In this document: positions 27,042 to 35,895 of the stretch, one piece after another
Layout of the letters: each line of letters starts with the position of its first letter
Numbering within the stretch: position 1 is the first letter of the stretch
NCBI RefSeq assembly: GCF_001931485.1
Contig: NZ_MSDV01000017.1
Coordinates: 1-64,000, forward strand
Source of the DNA: Burkholderia sp. SRS-W-2-2016
GTDB lineage: Bacteria > Pseudomonadota > Gammaproteobacteria > Burkholderiales > Burkholderiaceae
Reading direction: 5' to 3'
Length of the DNA stretch: 64,000 nucleotides
Program-made: the position numbers and the translations under genes
Notes under the pieces: generated by a model
What the model was told of the DNA's origin: nothing
What the model saw: only the letters and a program-made list of their open reading frames with translations
Databases searched by the model: none

Positions 27042-27593
27042 ATGAGGATCGCTAAATTTCTCGCTGTGGCTGCCGCCGCCAGTTTCGTGGCAATGCCGTT
27101 CGGTGCTGCGCATGCCGCCATCACCGGTCAGATCCAGGTGCAACTGAACGTGTCGAGCGGCTGCCAGGTCAGCAGCGGGTCGAGCGTGCAAAGCGGAGCG
27201 AACATCAACGACTTCGGTACGCTCGACTTCGGCTCGACCAGCCCGACGTGGACCAACGCGCTGAGCGCGGAAGTCACCGGTTCGAGCTCGCCGGCCGGCG
27301 CGCTGCAGGTGACCTGCGATCCGGGCGTGAGCCAGTTCACCGTCGCGATCGACGGCGGTCTGCGCAACACCCGCACGATGCAGCTCGACGCGGGCACCGA
27401 CACGGTCGACTACAGCGTGTACCAGGACGTCGCGCGCACGACCGAATACCCGGTCAACACGCCGGTCACCTATCAGGTGCCGAGCGAAGGCACCGCGGTC
27501 ACGGTGCCGATCTACGGCGCGATCGCGCCGAACGCGACGGCCAAGACGGCGGGTGCGTATAACGACACCCTCACCGTGACGCTGGACTTCTAA
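27042..27593 (+). CDS. Csu pilus subunit, spore coat U domain (CsuA/B-like)
   Basis: A 183-residue secreted protein with signal peptide ending GAAHA near residue 25, then a single spore-coat-U (SCPU) domain with the family marks NDFGTLDFG, LQVTCDPG and the C-terminal TLTVTLDF donor-type strand. The ATG at 27042 follows TAAGGTATCAA. As the first gene of the operon it is the probable major rod subunit of an archaic Csu-type pilus, assembled by donor-strand exchange. Confidence 0.9.
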   Translation: MRIAKFLAVAAAASFVAMPFGAAHAAITGQIQVQLNVSSGCQVSSGSSVQSGANINDFGTLDFGSTSPTWTNALSAEVTGSSSPAGALQVTCDPGVSQFTVAIDGGLRNTRTMQLDAGTDTVDYSVYQDVARTTEYPVNTPVTYQVPSEGTAVTVPIYGAIAPNATAKTAGAYNDTLTVTLDF

Positions 27594-27660
27594 GGAGTCC
27601 GTGCAAGGCGAAGCGCGTCGTTGCCGTACAGGCAATGACGCGTTTGCCGGCGGCGTGGCG

Positions 27661-28200
27661 ATGAAAACATCCCGGCTTCTTTCTTTCGCGGCGGTGGCGG
27701 CGCTACTGGCGGCGACTGTTCAGCACGCACAGGCGGCATCGGTGGCGGGGCAGATCAACGCCACCATCACGCTGGTCGCGAGCTGCCAGATCGATAACGC
27801 AAGCAGCACGAGCGGCGGCGACGTCGAGTTCGGCACGCTCGACTTCGGTGATCAGTCAGCGGTGTTTACGAGCGCAAGCGCGCAGGTGATGGGCAACGCG
27901 TCGAGCGGTATCGGCGTGCGCTGTTCGCCGGGCGCGAACGCGACGTTGAGCATCCTGAGCGGCGCCCACGACGCGCAGGCCGGCGTCGGCACTCACGCGA
28001 TGGCCAACGGCACGCACTACATCCCGTACAGCATCTACACCGATGCGGGTCACGCGAACGTGCTCGCGAATGGGGCCGCTGTAGCGATCACCGCGGACGG
28101 CACCACGCAAAACGTGGCGCTGTATGGCCTCGCATTCGGCGCGTCGGGCATCGTCGCCGGTCTTTATACGGACACGCTCAGACTCGAGCTGTCGTTCTAA
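27661..28200 (+). CDS. Csu pilus minor subunit (SCPU domain)
   Basis: The 179-residue product has a signal peptide (ending QHAQA near residue 23) and one SCPU domain: VEFGTLDFGD, IGVRCSPGANATL, YIPYSIYTDAG and the closing TLRLELSF. It is the second of three consecutive subunit genes, corresponding by position to CsuA. The frame extends to 27601 but M at 27661 gives a normal signal peptide. Confidence 0.88.
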   Translation: MKTSRLLSFAAVAALLAATVQHAQAASVAGQINATITLVASCQIDNASSTSGGDVEFGTLDFGDQSAVFTSASAQVMGNASSGIGVRCSPGANATLSILSGAHDAQAGVGTHAMANGTHYIPYSIYTDAGHANVLANGAAVAITADGTTQNVALYGLAFGASGIVAGLYTDTLRLELSF

Positions 28201-28216
28201 ACGTTTCTCGATCGAT

Positions 28217-28738
28217 ATGAAGCTGAAGGGTTTCGCGCGCTATTTCGTTGCGGCGCTCGCGCTGCCAGCGGCGGGGTGGAGCGCATCGCTACAGGCCGCC
28301 ACCACCACGACGTTCCAGGTGAGCGCGCAGATCACCGCCGGCTGCCAGGTGAACAACGGCGCGATCAGCAACCCTTCGTTCGGCACGCTCGATTTCGGTT
28401 CGCATCCGGCGACGGAAACCGGCACCGCCGACGCGAGCCTGAGCGCCACGTCCGGCATCACGATTTCGTGCACGCCGGGCGTCAACATGAGCATGACAGT
28501 AGGCAGCGGGCAGAACTACGGCACCGCCCGCAACATGGCCTACGGTTCCAACCTGATTCCGTACCGGATTTATCGCGATGCAGGGTTCGCCAGCGAGTAT
28601 GCGCCCGCAAGCAGTTACGCGATCAGCTATACGGACCCGGACAACATTGTCCTGCCGATCTTCGCTGTCGCAACGCTATCCGGCAGCAACCCGCCCGGTG
28701 TCTATCAGGACACGGTGACGGTCACCCTCTCTTGGTAG
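28217..28738 (+). CDS. Csu pilus minor subunit (SCPU domain)
   Basis: A 173-residue protein with signal peptide (cleavage about SLQA-ATT) and one SCPU domain with NPSFGTLDFG, ITISCTPGVNMSM, NLIPYRIYRDAGF and a terminal TVTVTLSW strand. It matches CsuB by position. Its start lies 17 bases after the previous stop and has no clear Shine-Dalgarno, so coupled translation is likely. Confidence 0.88.
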   Translation: MKLKGFARYFVAALALPAAGWSASLQAATTTTFQVSAQITAGCQVNNGAISNPSFGTLDFGSHPATETGTADASLSATSGITISCTPGVNMSMTVGSGQNYGTARNMAYGSNLIPYRIYRDAGFASEYAPASSYAISYTDPDNIVLPIFAVATLSGSNPPGVYQDTVTVTLSW

Positions 28739-28752
28739 ATAAGTAATCCGAT

Positions 28753-29598
28753 ATGTTTTCGATTTTCAAAAATAGCCGTGCGCGTTCTTTCGTGAAGCGC
28801 ACTTTTGCCACCGCGGTACTCGCCGCAGCGGTTTCGCACGCGCACGCCGCGAGTTCCGTCCTGATCTCGCCGATCGACCCGGTGCTGGAAGCCGATCAGC
28901 GCGCCACCGCGCTGTGGCTCGAAAACCGCGGCGCCGAGCCGGTGCGTCTGCAGTTGCGCATTTTCGCGTGGAGCCAGGAGGGCAAAGAGGATCAGTACGC
29001 GCAGCAGCAGGAGATCGTCGGCAGTCCGCCGATGATCCTGATCGAGCCGGGCAAGAAGCAACTGGTTCGCGTGACGCGCCTCGTGGCCGCGCCCGACGCG
29101 ACCGAGCGCGCGTACCGGGTCGTCATCGACGAGATTCCGGCCGGCAACGACGCGGCGTCCGGCGCGGCTTCCGGCGCAAGCAGTGCCGATGCGCCGTCCT
29201 CACAGCCGAACGGCCAGAGCACCGGCATCAAGTTCCAGATGCGCTATGCGGTGCCGCTGTTCAGCTACGGCAAGAACCTGTGGGCCAAGGAAGATCCGCA
29301 GAAGAAGCGCGATCCGGCGAGCGCGGGCAAGCCCGACCTGAGCTGGCGCCAGGTGGCGGAGGGCGGCAGGCAATACCTCGAAATCGCCAACCAGGGGCCG
29401 GTGCATGCGCGCCTGACGCACGTGTCGATCGAGCAGAACGGCAAGCAGGTGGAGATCGCCGGCGGCCTGTTCGGCTATGTGCTCGCGCACAGCACGATGC
29501 GTTGGCCGATGCCGGCGCAGGTGTCCGCCGCGGGCGGCGCGTTGAGCGCCGACGTCAACGGCCTGAACCGCCAACAAACCATTCCGCACGCCCGCTGA
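28753..29598 (+). CDS. csuC: Csu periplasmic pilus chaperone
   Basis: The 281-residue protein has a signal peptide (ending SHAHA near residue 32) and a two-domain immunoglobulin-like chaperone fold. Marks are ISPIDPVLEADQRATALWL, the G1-strand region PGKKQLVRVTRL and the second domain ending near NGLNRQQ. It would cap SCPU subunits in the periplasm and deliver them to the usher. The central linker is rich in Ala/Ser. Its position between subunits and usher is the csu order. Confidence 0.92.
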   Translation: MFSIFKNSRARSFVKRTFATAVLAAAVSHAHAASSVLISPIDPVLEADQRATALWLENRGAEPVRLQLRIFAWSQEGKEDQYAQQQEIVGSPPMILIEPGKKQLVRVTRLVAAPDATERAYRVVIDEIPAGNDAASGAASGASSADAPSSQPNGQSTGIKFQMRYAVPLFSYGKNLWAKEDPQKKRDPASAGKPDLSWRQVAEGGRQYLEIANQGPVHARLTHVSIEQNGKQVEIAGGLFGYVLAHSTMRWPMPAQVSAAGGALSADVNGLNRQQTIPHAR

Positions 29599-29644
29599 AT
29601 CCCGCCGCGCGCCGAGCGGTCATCGAACTTCCGAAGGTATCTCC

Positions 29645-32029
29645 ATGCAGTCTCGTCCTGCCGTGCAGAGGCGGCGGGCTTCGCGCGCCCATACGCGGGT
29701 GCCGACGCTTATCGCGGTGGCGGTTGCCGCCGCCGTGGCCAGCCCGGCGGGTTGGGCCGCGCTGATTCCTCCACTCGCGCCGGAGACGGCGCAAGCGCAA
29801 AACGCCACGCTGTTTCTCGAACTCGTCGTCAATCAGCGGCCGAGCGGGAAAGTCGTGCCGGTGGAAAATCGCGCGGGCCATTACTACGTGATGCCCGACG
29901 ATCTGCGCGCCGCGGGCGTGCCGGTCGACGATGCGCAGCGCGCACAGATCGCGGTCGACACGATGGCCCAGGTCCACGTCGATTACGACGCCAATGCGCA
30001 GCGCCTGCTGCTCGCGGTGCCGCCCGAATGGCTGCCGGGTCAGGATATCGGCCGCGCGCAGGGGTTCGAGCGCGTGAAGGCGCAAAGCAGTTTCGGCGGC
30101 GTGCTGAATTACGACGCGTATACCAGCTATCCGCAACAAGGCAGCGCGTACACGTCCGTGTGGAACGAGGCGCGTCTGTTCGGGAACTTCGGCGTGTTCA
30201 CGACGAACGGCGTTTATCAGTACAACTATGGGGGCGGCCCGTCGCAGCGCAGCGGCTACACCCGCTACGACACGAGCTGGCGCTATACCGACGACGAACG
30301 GATGATCACCTATGAAGCAGGTGACTTCATCGACCGTTCGCTGAGCTGGAGTTCGCCGGTGCGTATCGGCGGCGTGCAGGTGTCGCGCGACTTTTCCGTG
30401 CGGCCCGACGTCGTCACCTATCCGTTGCCGCAATACGCGGGGCAGGCCGCGGTGCCGACCACGGTCGATCTGTTCGTCAACGGCTTCAAGGCCAGCAGCT
30501 CGCAGGTGAACCCGGGTCCGTTCACGCTGACCAACGTGCCGTTCGTCAACGGCGCGGGCCAGGCGACCGTGGTGACGACCGACGCGCTCGGCCGCCAGGT
30601 GTCGACCACCGTGCCGTTTTACGTGACCAGCAGTCTGCTGAAGCCGGGGCTCTCCGACTACGCGTTCGCCGCCGGTGCGTTGCGCCGCAATTATGGGCTG
30701 GACAGTTTCGACTACGGCAAACCGGCCGGGAGCGCGTCGTATCGCTACGGTGTCAGCAATTTCCTGACGCTGGAAGGTCATGCGGAAGGCGCGCCGGGGC
30801 TCGCGGTGGGCGGTGTCGGCGGCGTGGTGAAGCTGGCCGAGTTAGGCGTGCTCAACGTTTCGTATAGCCGCAGCGAGGCTGACGGCAAAAGCGGCAGTCA
30901 GGCGAGTGTCGGCTATCAGTACAACAGCCGCAACTTCGGTTTCGGCGCGCAGCGGATTGAACGCAGCGCCGGCTACAACGATCTGTCCGGCTACGATCAG
31001 GCCGGCTTCCAGTTGAGCCGTAGCAGCACGCAGGCGTACGGCAGCGTATCGCTCGCGCGCGCCGGTAGTGTCGGCGCGGGTTACTTCGACGTCGAAGCCG
31101 CCGACGGCAGCCGCACGCGCATTCTGAATCTCTCGTATACGAAGGCGCTTTGGCACAACAGCACGCTTAGCGTGTCCGCGAATCGCGCGATCGGCGCGGG
31201 CGCCGGCTGGTCCGGCGCGGTGCAGCTGTCGATGCCGTTCGGCGGCCGCGATCTCGTGTCGACCAGTCTCGAACACAGTTCGGGCAGCGCCAACACGGCG
31301 CGCGTCGACTACTCGCGCTCGACGCCGACCGAAGGCGGTTTCGGCTGGAACCTCGGCTATTCCGGCACGAATGCGGGCAGCAACCGCAACTACGAGCAGG
31401 GCAGCCTGACGTGGCGCGGCAACAAGCTGATGGCCCAGGCTGGCGCATACGGCAGTCCCGGCGCGTACACCGGCTGGGCGGATCTGAGCGGCTCGCTGGT
31501 GATGATGGACCGCGCGGTATTCGCGGCCAACAAGATCAACGACGCGTTCGTGGTGGTCAGCACCGACGGGCAGCCGGACATCCCGGTTCGTTACGAGAAT
31601 CAGCTGGTCGGCTCGACCGATAGCCGCGGCCATTTGCTGGTGCCGTGGAGTACCTCGTATTACGGCGGCAAGTACGAGATCGATCCGCTCGGTCTCGGCG
31701 TCGATATGGAAGCGCCGGAGGTCGAGAAGCGCATCGCGGTCAAGTCGCGCGCGGGCTATCTCGCGCGTTTTCCGGTGCAGCGGGTGCTGGCGGCGAGCGT
31801 CGTGTTGCAGGATGCCGCCGGCAAGAATCTGCCGGTCGGTGCGAGCGTCGAAACCGGCGATGGCCAGACCGCTTATGTCGGCTGGGACGGTCTCGTTTAT
31901 CTCGAGCATCTGCAGCCGCATAACGTTCTGACGATCGAACTGCCGGACGGCGGCCATTGCGCGACGAGCTTCGATCTGAGCAGCAAGCCCGGCGACGTGC
32001 CGCGCATTGGGCCGCTGGTGTGTCGCTAA
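29645..32029 (+). CDS. csuD: Csu outer-membrane usher
   Basis: A 794-residue usher with N-terminal signal peptide and chaperone-binding domain (LFLELVVNQRPSGKVVPV), a 24-strand beta-barrel region (FSVRPDVVTYPLPQYAG, VDLFVNGFKASSSQVNPGPF) and C-terminal plug/CTD domains ending VPRIGPLVCR with a terminal cysteine. It translocates and orders pilus subunits. Length fits the archaic (sigma-clade) ushers. GAAGGTAT precedes the ATG. Confidence 0.95.
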   Translation: MQSRPAVQRRRASRAHTRVPTLIAVAVAAAVASPAGWAALIPPLAPETAQAQNATLFLELVVNQRPSGKVVPVENRAGHYYVMPDDLRAAGVPVDDAQRAQIAVDTMAQVHVDYDANAQRLLLAVPPEWLPGQDIGRAQGFERVKAQSSFGGVLNYDAYTSYPQQGSAYTSVWNEARLFGNFGVFTTNGVYQYNYGGGPSQRSGYTRYDTSWRYTDDERMITYEAGDFIDRSLSWSSPVRIGGVQVSRDFSVRPDVVTYPLPQYAGQAAVPTTVDLFVNGFKASSSQVNPGPFTLTNVPFVNGAGQATVVTTDALGRQVSTTVPFYVTSSLLKPGLSDYAFAAGALRRNYGLDSFDYGKPAGSASYRYGVSNFLTLEGHAEGAPGLAVGGVGGVVKLAELGVLNVSYSRSEADGKSGSQASVGYQYNSRNFGFGAQRIERSAGYNDLSGYDQAGFQLSRSSTQAYGSVSLARAGSVGAGYFDVEAADGSRTRILNLSYTKALWHNSTLSVSANRAIGAGAGWSGAVQLSMPFGGRDLVSTSLEHSSGSANTARVDYSRSTPTEGGFGWNLGYSGTNAGSNRNYEQGSLTWRGNKLMAQAGAYGSPGAYTGWADLSGSLVMMDRAVFAANKINDAFVVVSTDGQPDIPVRYENQLVGSTDSRGHLLVPWSTSYYGGKYEIDPLGLGVDMEAPEVEKRIAVKSRAGYLARFPVQRVLAASVVLQDAAGKNLPVGASVETGDGQTAYVGWDGLVYLEHLQPHNVLTIELPDGGHCATSFDLSSKPGDVPRIGPLVCR

Positions 32030-32076
32030 TGGCGTGGTCGAATTCTTTATCGCCCGAACGGGCGGGGGAGTGGGTT

Positions 32077-33114
32077 GTGAAGTACTGGTTGTTTCGTTGT
32101 TTGATCGCGTCGTTGGCGCTGTTCGTGGGCGCGCCCGCGTGGGCCGGTTCGCAATGCGGCGCGCGGCCCGCCAGCACCAGTTTCGGCACCGTCAGTTCGC
32201 TGGTGGTCGGTTCGACCGCGCAGCAGGTGGAGACGGCAGGGGGTATCGGTTGCGACACCGGTAGTGGCTTTACGCTGGTCGGCAGCAACTGGATTCAGGT
32301 CAAAGTAAATAGCACATCGAACAATGTGCTGACCAATAGCGCGACCGGCGAGAAGATTCCGTTCGTGATCTATTCGGATCCCAACCATTCGCAGACGCTA
32401 GTGACCGGCACGACCTACAGTTACTCCGGATTCACGTTCATTGGCGGAAGCCCGAACATTACGACGTTTCCGCTCTACGTCGCGACGGTTCCGGGTGCGA
32501 ATGTGTCCGCCGGCACGTATACGGCGACCATTTCGCTGCAATGGTATTGGCTGGTATGTCCGAATAGTCAGGTGGTCGCGGTTTGCTATGGCGCTGGTTG
32601 GGACAAGTCCACGGGCGTGACGGACCTGTGCGTAGGGCAAAGTTGTATGAGCGGTCCGACCAATTGGGGGTCGGGCCAAACCGGCACGATTACGTTGACA
32701 TTGGTGGTCAGCAACGACTGCACGATGTCCGCGACCAATGTGAATTTCGGCTCGCAGCCGCTGGCGAGCAGTTTCAGCCGGCAGCAAGGCACCGTGCTGG
32801 TCAGTTGTACCAAAGGCTCTGCGTATAGCGTCGGAATGAGCGACGGCAATAATTCGGACGGCACGTACCGGCGGATGAAGAGTTCGGCGGGCAACTACCT
32901 CAATTATCAGTTGTATCAATCGGTGGCGGGAAGCGACGTGTGGGGATCGTCGGGCAGCGCGCGGCGCGCGAGTAGTTCCGCCGACACGAACGCCGGAGTG
33001 TATGACGGCGTGACATCGCAGGTTTATTACTTCGGTGCGGAAGTGCTGAAGACGCAGGCGACGCCTCCGGCCGGTACCTATACCGACAACGTGGTGGTCG
33101 ACGTGCAGTTTTAG
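32077..33114 (+). CDS. csuE: Csu tip adhesin, two SCPU domains
   Basis: The GTG at 32077 is chosen because GGGGGAG stands 6 bases upstream and it yields a clean signal peptide (LIASLALFVGAPAWA) in a 345-residue protein. An ATG at 32029, overlapping the usher stop, would add 16 residues. Two SCPU domains follow: an N-terminal one (STSFGTVSSL) and a C-terminal one (NVNFGSQPL, VLVSCTKGSAYSV). Two-domain subunits at this position are the tip adhesins of Csu pili, which bind abiotic hydrophobic surfaces. Confidence 0.9.
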   Translation: MKYWLFRCLIASLALFVGAPAWAGSQCGARPASTSFGTVSSLVVGSTAQQVETAGGIGCDTGSGFTLVGSNWIQVKVNSTSNNVLTNSATGEKIPFVIYSDPNHSQTLVTGTTYSYSGFTFIGGSPNITTFPLYVATVPGANVSAGTYTATISLQWYWLVCPNSQVVAVCYGAGWDKSTGVTDLCVGQSCMSGPTNWGSGQTGTITLTLVVSNDCTMSATNVNFGSQPLASSFSRQQGTVLVSCTKGSAYSVGMSDGNNSDGTYRRMKSSAGNYLNYQLYQSVAGSDVWGSSGSARRASSSADTNAGVYDGVTSQVYYFGAEVLKTQATPPAGTYTDNVVVDVQF

Positions 33115-33442
33115 CGGGCCGCGGAGAATGTATTCGCAACACTTGGCGAGCCGACATGCGTTCGCGCGATAAATAGAATCGAGGGGAAATAGCGGCATTT
33201 GCGATACCCGCGCCATTTCCCCTATGGCAGAATTTGCGCGCGAATTCGCGTTATAGCTGCACTCGCCGCATGCCGCGAATCAATGGAGACGGAGGCTCGC
33301 CGGCGCAATCAGCGCCGACACACTTCGCTTACGAGGTGTCTCCTCGCATATATAAAAACACGCACGCCGACAACGTGCTTTCGGGCTCCGCTCTCATGCG
33401 CGTGCTCGTAATCAGAGACAAAAAATACGGTGAGGCAATTTC
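33115..33442. other. intergenic region csuE to MCP with a long inverted repeat
   Basis: AGGGGAAAT (33182-33190) and ATTTCCCCT (33215-33223) form a perfect 9-bp inverted repeat with an inner GCGG/CCGC pairing. No T-tract follows, so it may be a weak terminator of the csu operon or an operator. The remainder contains an A/T-rich patch (TATATAAAAACAC near 33350) that could hold the MCP promoter. No gene is seen. Confidence 0.5.
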
Positions 33443-35017
33443 ATGGCAGCCTATCAAGAGACCGCACGCATTGCTGTCGTTCCTCCACAGTCACCGTCAC
33501 AGCCGCCGTTACAACAACCGTCTCCTTCTCTTCCGTTTAAGTGGACCTTGCGTCGCTGGAATCTGCGCGTGCAGTGGGCAATTGCCGTGCTCAGTGCGCT
33601 GGTCGCGATTGCCGCCGCGCGCTGGGGCGGCAACTATGGCGCCGCGTTCGGCGTCGCGCAGTTTCTGGTGATTTTCGGTGTAATCGGAGATGGACTGATC
33701 GATGCGCTCGCGACCTTGCGCACGCAGTTGCAGGCACTCTGCGACGGCGATCTGGTGCGGGACGTGCCGCTCGCGGGACGCGACGAACTGGCGGCGCTCG
33801 GTGCGCAGGGCGGCCAGCTTGCTGAGCAGTTATCGCAGATGGTTGCGCGAATTCGCAGCGAAGCCGAGTTGATCGCGATGGGCGGCGCGCAGGCGACCCG
33901 GCATGCGACTTCGCTGTCGCAACGCACCGAATCGCAGGCAGCCAGTCTGGAGCAGACCCGTGCGTCGCTGCAGGCGCTGCTCGAAGCGGTTCGCTACAAC
34001 ACCGATCAGACCCACCAAGCCGATGAACGATCGACGCGCGCGCATGCCGATGCGGTGGCCGGACAGGCGGCGGTGTGGGCATCGGTGGAAAGCATCGAGC
34101 GCATCGAGCAGCGTTCGCGCGAGATGGGCGAGATTCTCGCGGTGATCGACGGCATCGCTTTTCAGACCAATATTCTCGCGCTCAACGCGGCGGTCGAGGC
34201 CGCGCGGGCCGGCGAATACGGTCGCGGCTTCGCGGTGGTCGCCGCCGAAGTGCGGGCCCTCGCGCAGCGCAGCGCGCAAGCGGCCGGCGAAGTGAAGAAG
34301 CTGATCCAGCATTCGCGCGATGAGGTGAGCGACGGCGTGCGGGCGATCGAAGGCAGCAGGAATCTGCTCGCGCGCGCGGTCGATGCGGTCAGCGACGTGG
34401 CCACCTTGCTGCGCGACGTCGCGCGCTCGAGCAACGAGCAGACGGCCGGGTTGCAGGAGATCGCTCAGGCCGTCGAAGTACTCGACGAGATCACCCAGCG
34501 CAATGGCGAAATGGTTGGCGGCTCGGTGGAAACCGCGAGCTTGATGCAGTCTCGCGCGGATCGACTCAGCGAGGGCGTCAGGTACATCCGGTTGCGTCAG
34601 GGCTGCGCCGAAGAGGCGCGCGCGATGGCCGAGCGCGCGGCACGCCTCGTCGATACGGAAGGCCCCGACGCGGCGGTGCGCCGCTTTCACGATCCGCAGG
34701 GCGGCTTTCGCGATCGCGATCTCTACATCGTGGTTGCGGACCGCGACGACTATTTTCGTGCGTTCGGTTCGGATCCGGGCAAGGCGGGAAAACTGCGCAA
34801 AGACGCGCTACCGGGCGACGATCAATCCGCGATTCGCGAAGCCAGCTGGCGCGCGGTCGAACAGGGCGGCGGCTGGATCGAATTCAACGGACGGCATCCG
34901 GTGACGAAGCAGCCGGTGGAGAAGATCGGTTATATCGCGCCCGCGCTCGGCGGCCGCTGGGCGGTACAGTGCAGCGTCAATCGCGGCGATGGTTTGATGG
35001 CTTCGCGGCGGGTTTGA
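33443..35017 (+). CDS. methyl-accepting chemotaxis protein with C-terminal Cache domain
   Basis: This 524-residue transducer has two closely spaced membrane helices (about 44-60 and 64-84) with almost no periplasmic loop. A HAMP-like segment follows, then a signalling domain with the conserved hairpin [20 protein letters not shown] (241-260). After it, residues ~395-515 resemble a single Cache/PAS-like sensor ([25 protein letters not shown]). The sensor would be cytoplasmic and C-terminal, unlike classical MCPs. Signal unknown. It follows the pilus operon but has its own leader. Confidence 0.88.
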   Translation: MAAYQETARIAVVPPQSPSQPPLQQPSPSLPFKWTLRRWNLRVQWAIAVLSALVAIAAARWGGNYGAAFGVAQFLVIFGVIGDGLIDALATLRTQLQALCDGDLVRDVPLAGRDELAALGAQGGQLAEQLSQMVARIRSEAELIAMGGAQATRHATSLSQRTESQAASLEQTRASLQALLEAVRYNTDQTHQADERSTRAHADAVAGQAAVWASVESIERIEQRSREMGEILAVIDGIAFQTNILALNAAVEAARAGEYGRGFAVVAAEVRALAQRSAQAAGEVKKLIQHSRDEVSDGVRAIEGSRNLLARAVDAVSDVATLLRDVARSSNEQTAGLQEIAQAVEVLDEITQRNGEMVGGSVETASLMQSRADRLSEGVRYIRLRQGCAEEARAMAERAARLVDTEGPDAAVRRFHDPQGGFRDRDLYIVVADRDDYFRAFGSDPGKAGKLRKDALPGDDQSAIREASWRAVEQGGGWIEFNGRHPVTKQPVEKIGYIAPALGGRWAVQCSVNRGDGLMASRRV

Positions 35018-35036
35018 GTTGAATGCTGGCGTTGTG

Positions 35037-35474
35037 TCAGTCGGTCGAATTACCGGACGGCAAATCCGGGTTGCTGTCGAGGTGCGTCGATAACTGGCGC
35101 TCGATGGCGGCCTTGTCGATGATCGACCAGACTCGCTGGATCCTGTCGCCGTCGAATTCATAGAACACGTTCTCGGAGAACACGACGCGCTTGCCGTGCA
35201 CCGGAAGTCCAAGAAATAAACCGGCCGGGGTGCAGTCGAAATGCAGGCGGCTCGCGATATGAGGCGGCTCGCAAACGAGTAGCCGGATTTCGAAGCGCAG
35301 ATCCGGGATGGCGCGGAAATCCCGTTCGAGCATCTCGCGATAGCCGGACACACCGATCCGCTCGCCGTTGTATTCGACGTCGTCGCCGACGAATTCGCCG
35401 AGCCTCGCCCAATCCTGCTGGTTCAGGCAGTCGATGTAGTTGCGGTAGAAATTAGCAAGATGCGTATCGTTCAT
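35037..35474 (-). CDS. SnoaL-like/NTF2-fold protein
   Basis: A 145-residue protein with the NTF2-fold pattern of SnoaL-like polyketide cyclases and ester cyclases: an N-terminal helix (FYRNYIDCLNQQDW), EYNGERIGVSGYREM, and the closing strand FYEFDGDRIQRVWSIIDK. Members bind small hydrophobic molecules and may be enzymatic or not. It is convergent with the MCP, 20 bases between stops, and stands at the edge of the AT-richer accessory region. No specific function can be given. Confidence 0.8.
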   Translation of the reverse strand: MNDTHLANFYRNYIDCLNQQDWARLGEFVGDDVEYNGERIGVSGYREMLERDFRAIPDLRFEIRLLVCEPPHIASRLHFDCTPAGLFLGLPVHGKRVVFSENVFYEFDGDRIQRVWSIIDKAAIERQLSTHLDSNPDLPSGNSTD

Positions 35475-35895
35475 CGCAAGCGCCTTTTTGCTCCGATGGG
35501 TAAGTTAATTGTGAACGAGCTGGCGCGAACGCCAACACGATCAGGATCGTTAGCGGCAGGCCGATCGTCAACGCAAAAGAGAGTGGATTGCGTCGACGTT
35601 TCGCATCAATCGTTCCTGGAGGAAGTGCATGGGCGCCTCGTGGTCCCTCATCAAGTCACTATTCCCAAAGCCTGGGAGCGCGGTGGTGCGATAAAGACAG
35701 GCGAACGTTATTCGATGTGCTGAAAAAATTACTGCTCGCTCGGTAATTTTTATCTTTTTCTATTGCGCGTGATAAATAGCACGCCGAGTGTGCGCCAACC
35801 CCCTGAAGCGCTAATAGTGCCCGGATATTTTGTCGAAGCCAAAACCGATGCGGCTTGTCCGCATCTCTTTGAAACGCTTTCCGCGAGCCGACAGA
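35475..35895. other. intergenic region with an AT hairpin
   Basis: AAAAATTAC (35724-35732) pairs with GTAATTTTT (35743-35751) around a 10-nt loop and is followed by a T-rich run. It is terminator-like in the plus direction, although no convincing gene precedes it: an 87-codon frame ending at 35723 lacks a ribosome-binding site and recognisable content. Base composition falls visibly here, marking the start of the accessory region. Confidence 0.5.

Noticed and set aside
33345..33395. Possible FliA (sigma-28) promoter before the MCP
   Set aside because: GCCGACAA resembles the -10 box, but no TAAA-type -35 stands 15 bases upstream.
35460..35723. 87-codon plus-strand frame ending right before an AT hairpin
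   Set aside because: Its stop just before a terminator-like stem was tempting, but it has no ribosome-binding site, overlaps the SnoaL-like gene start and shows no recognisable protein content.
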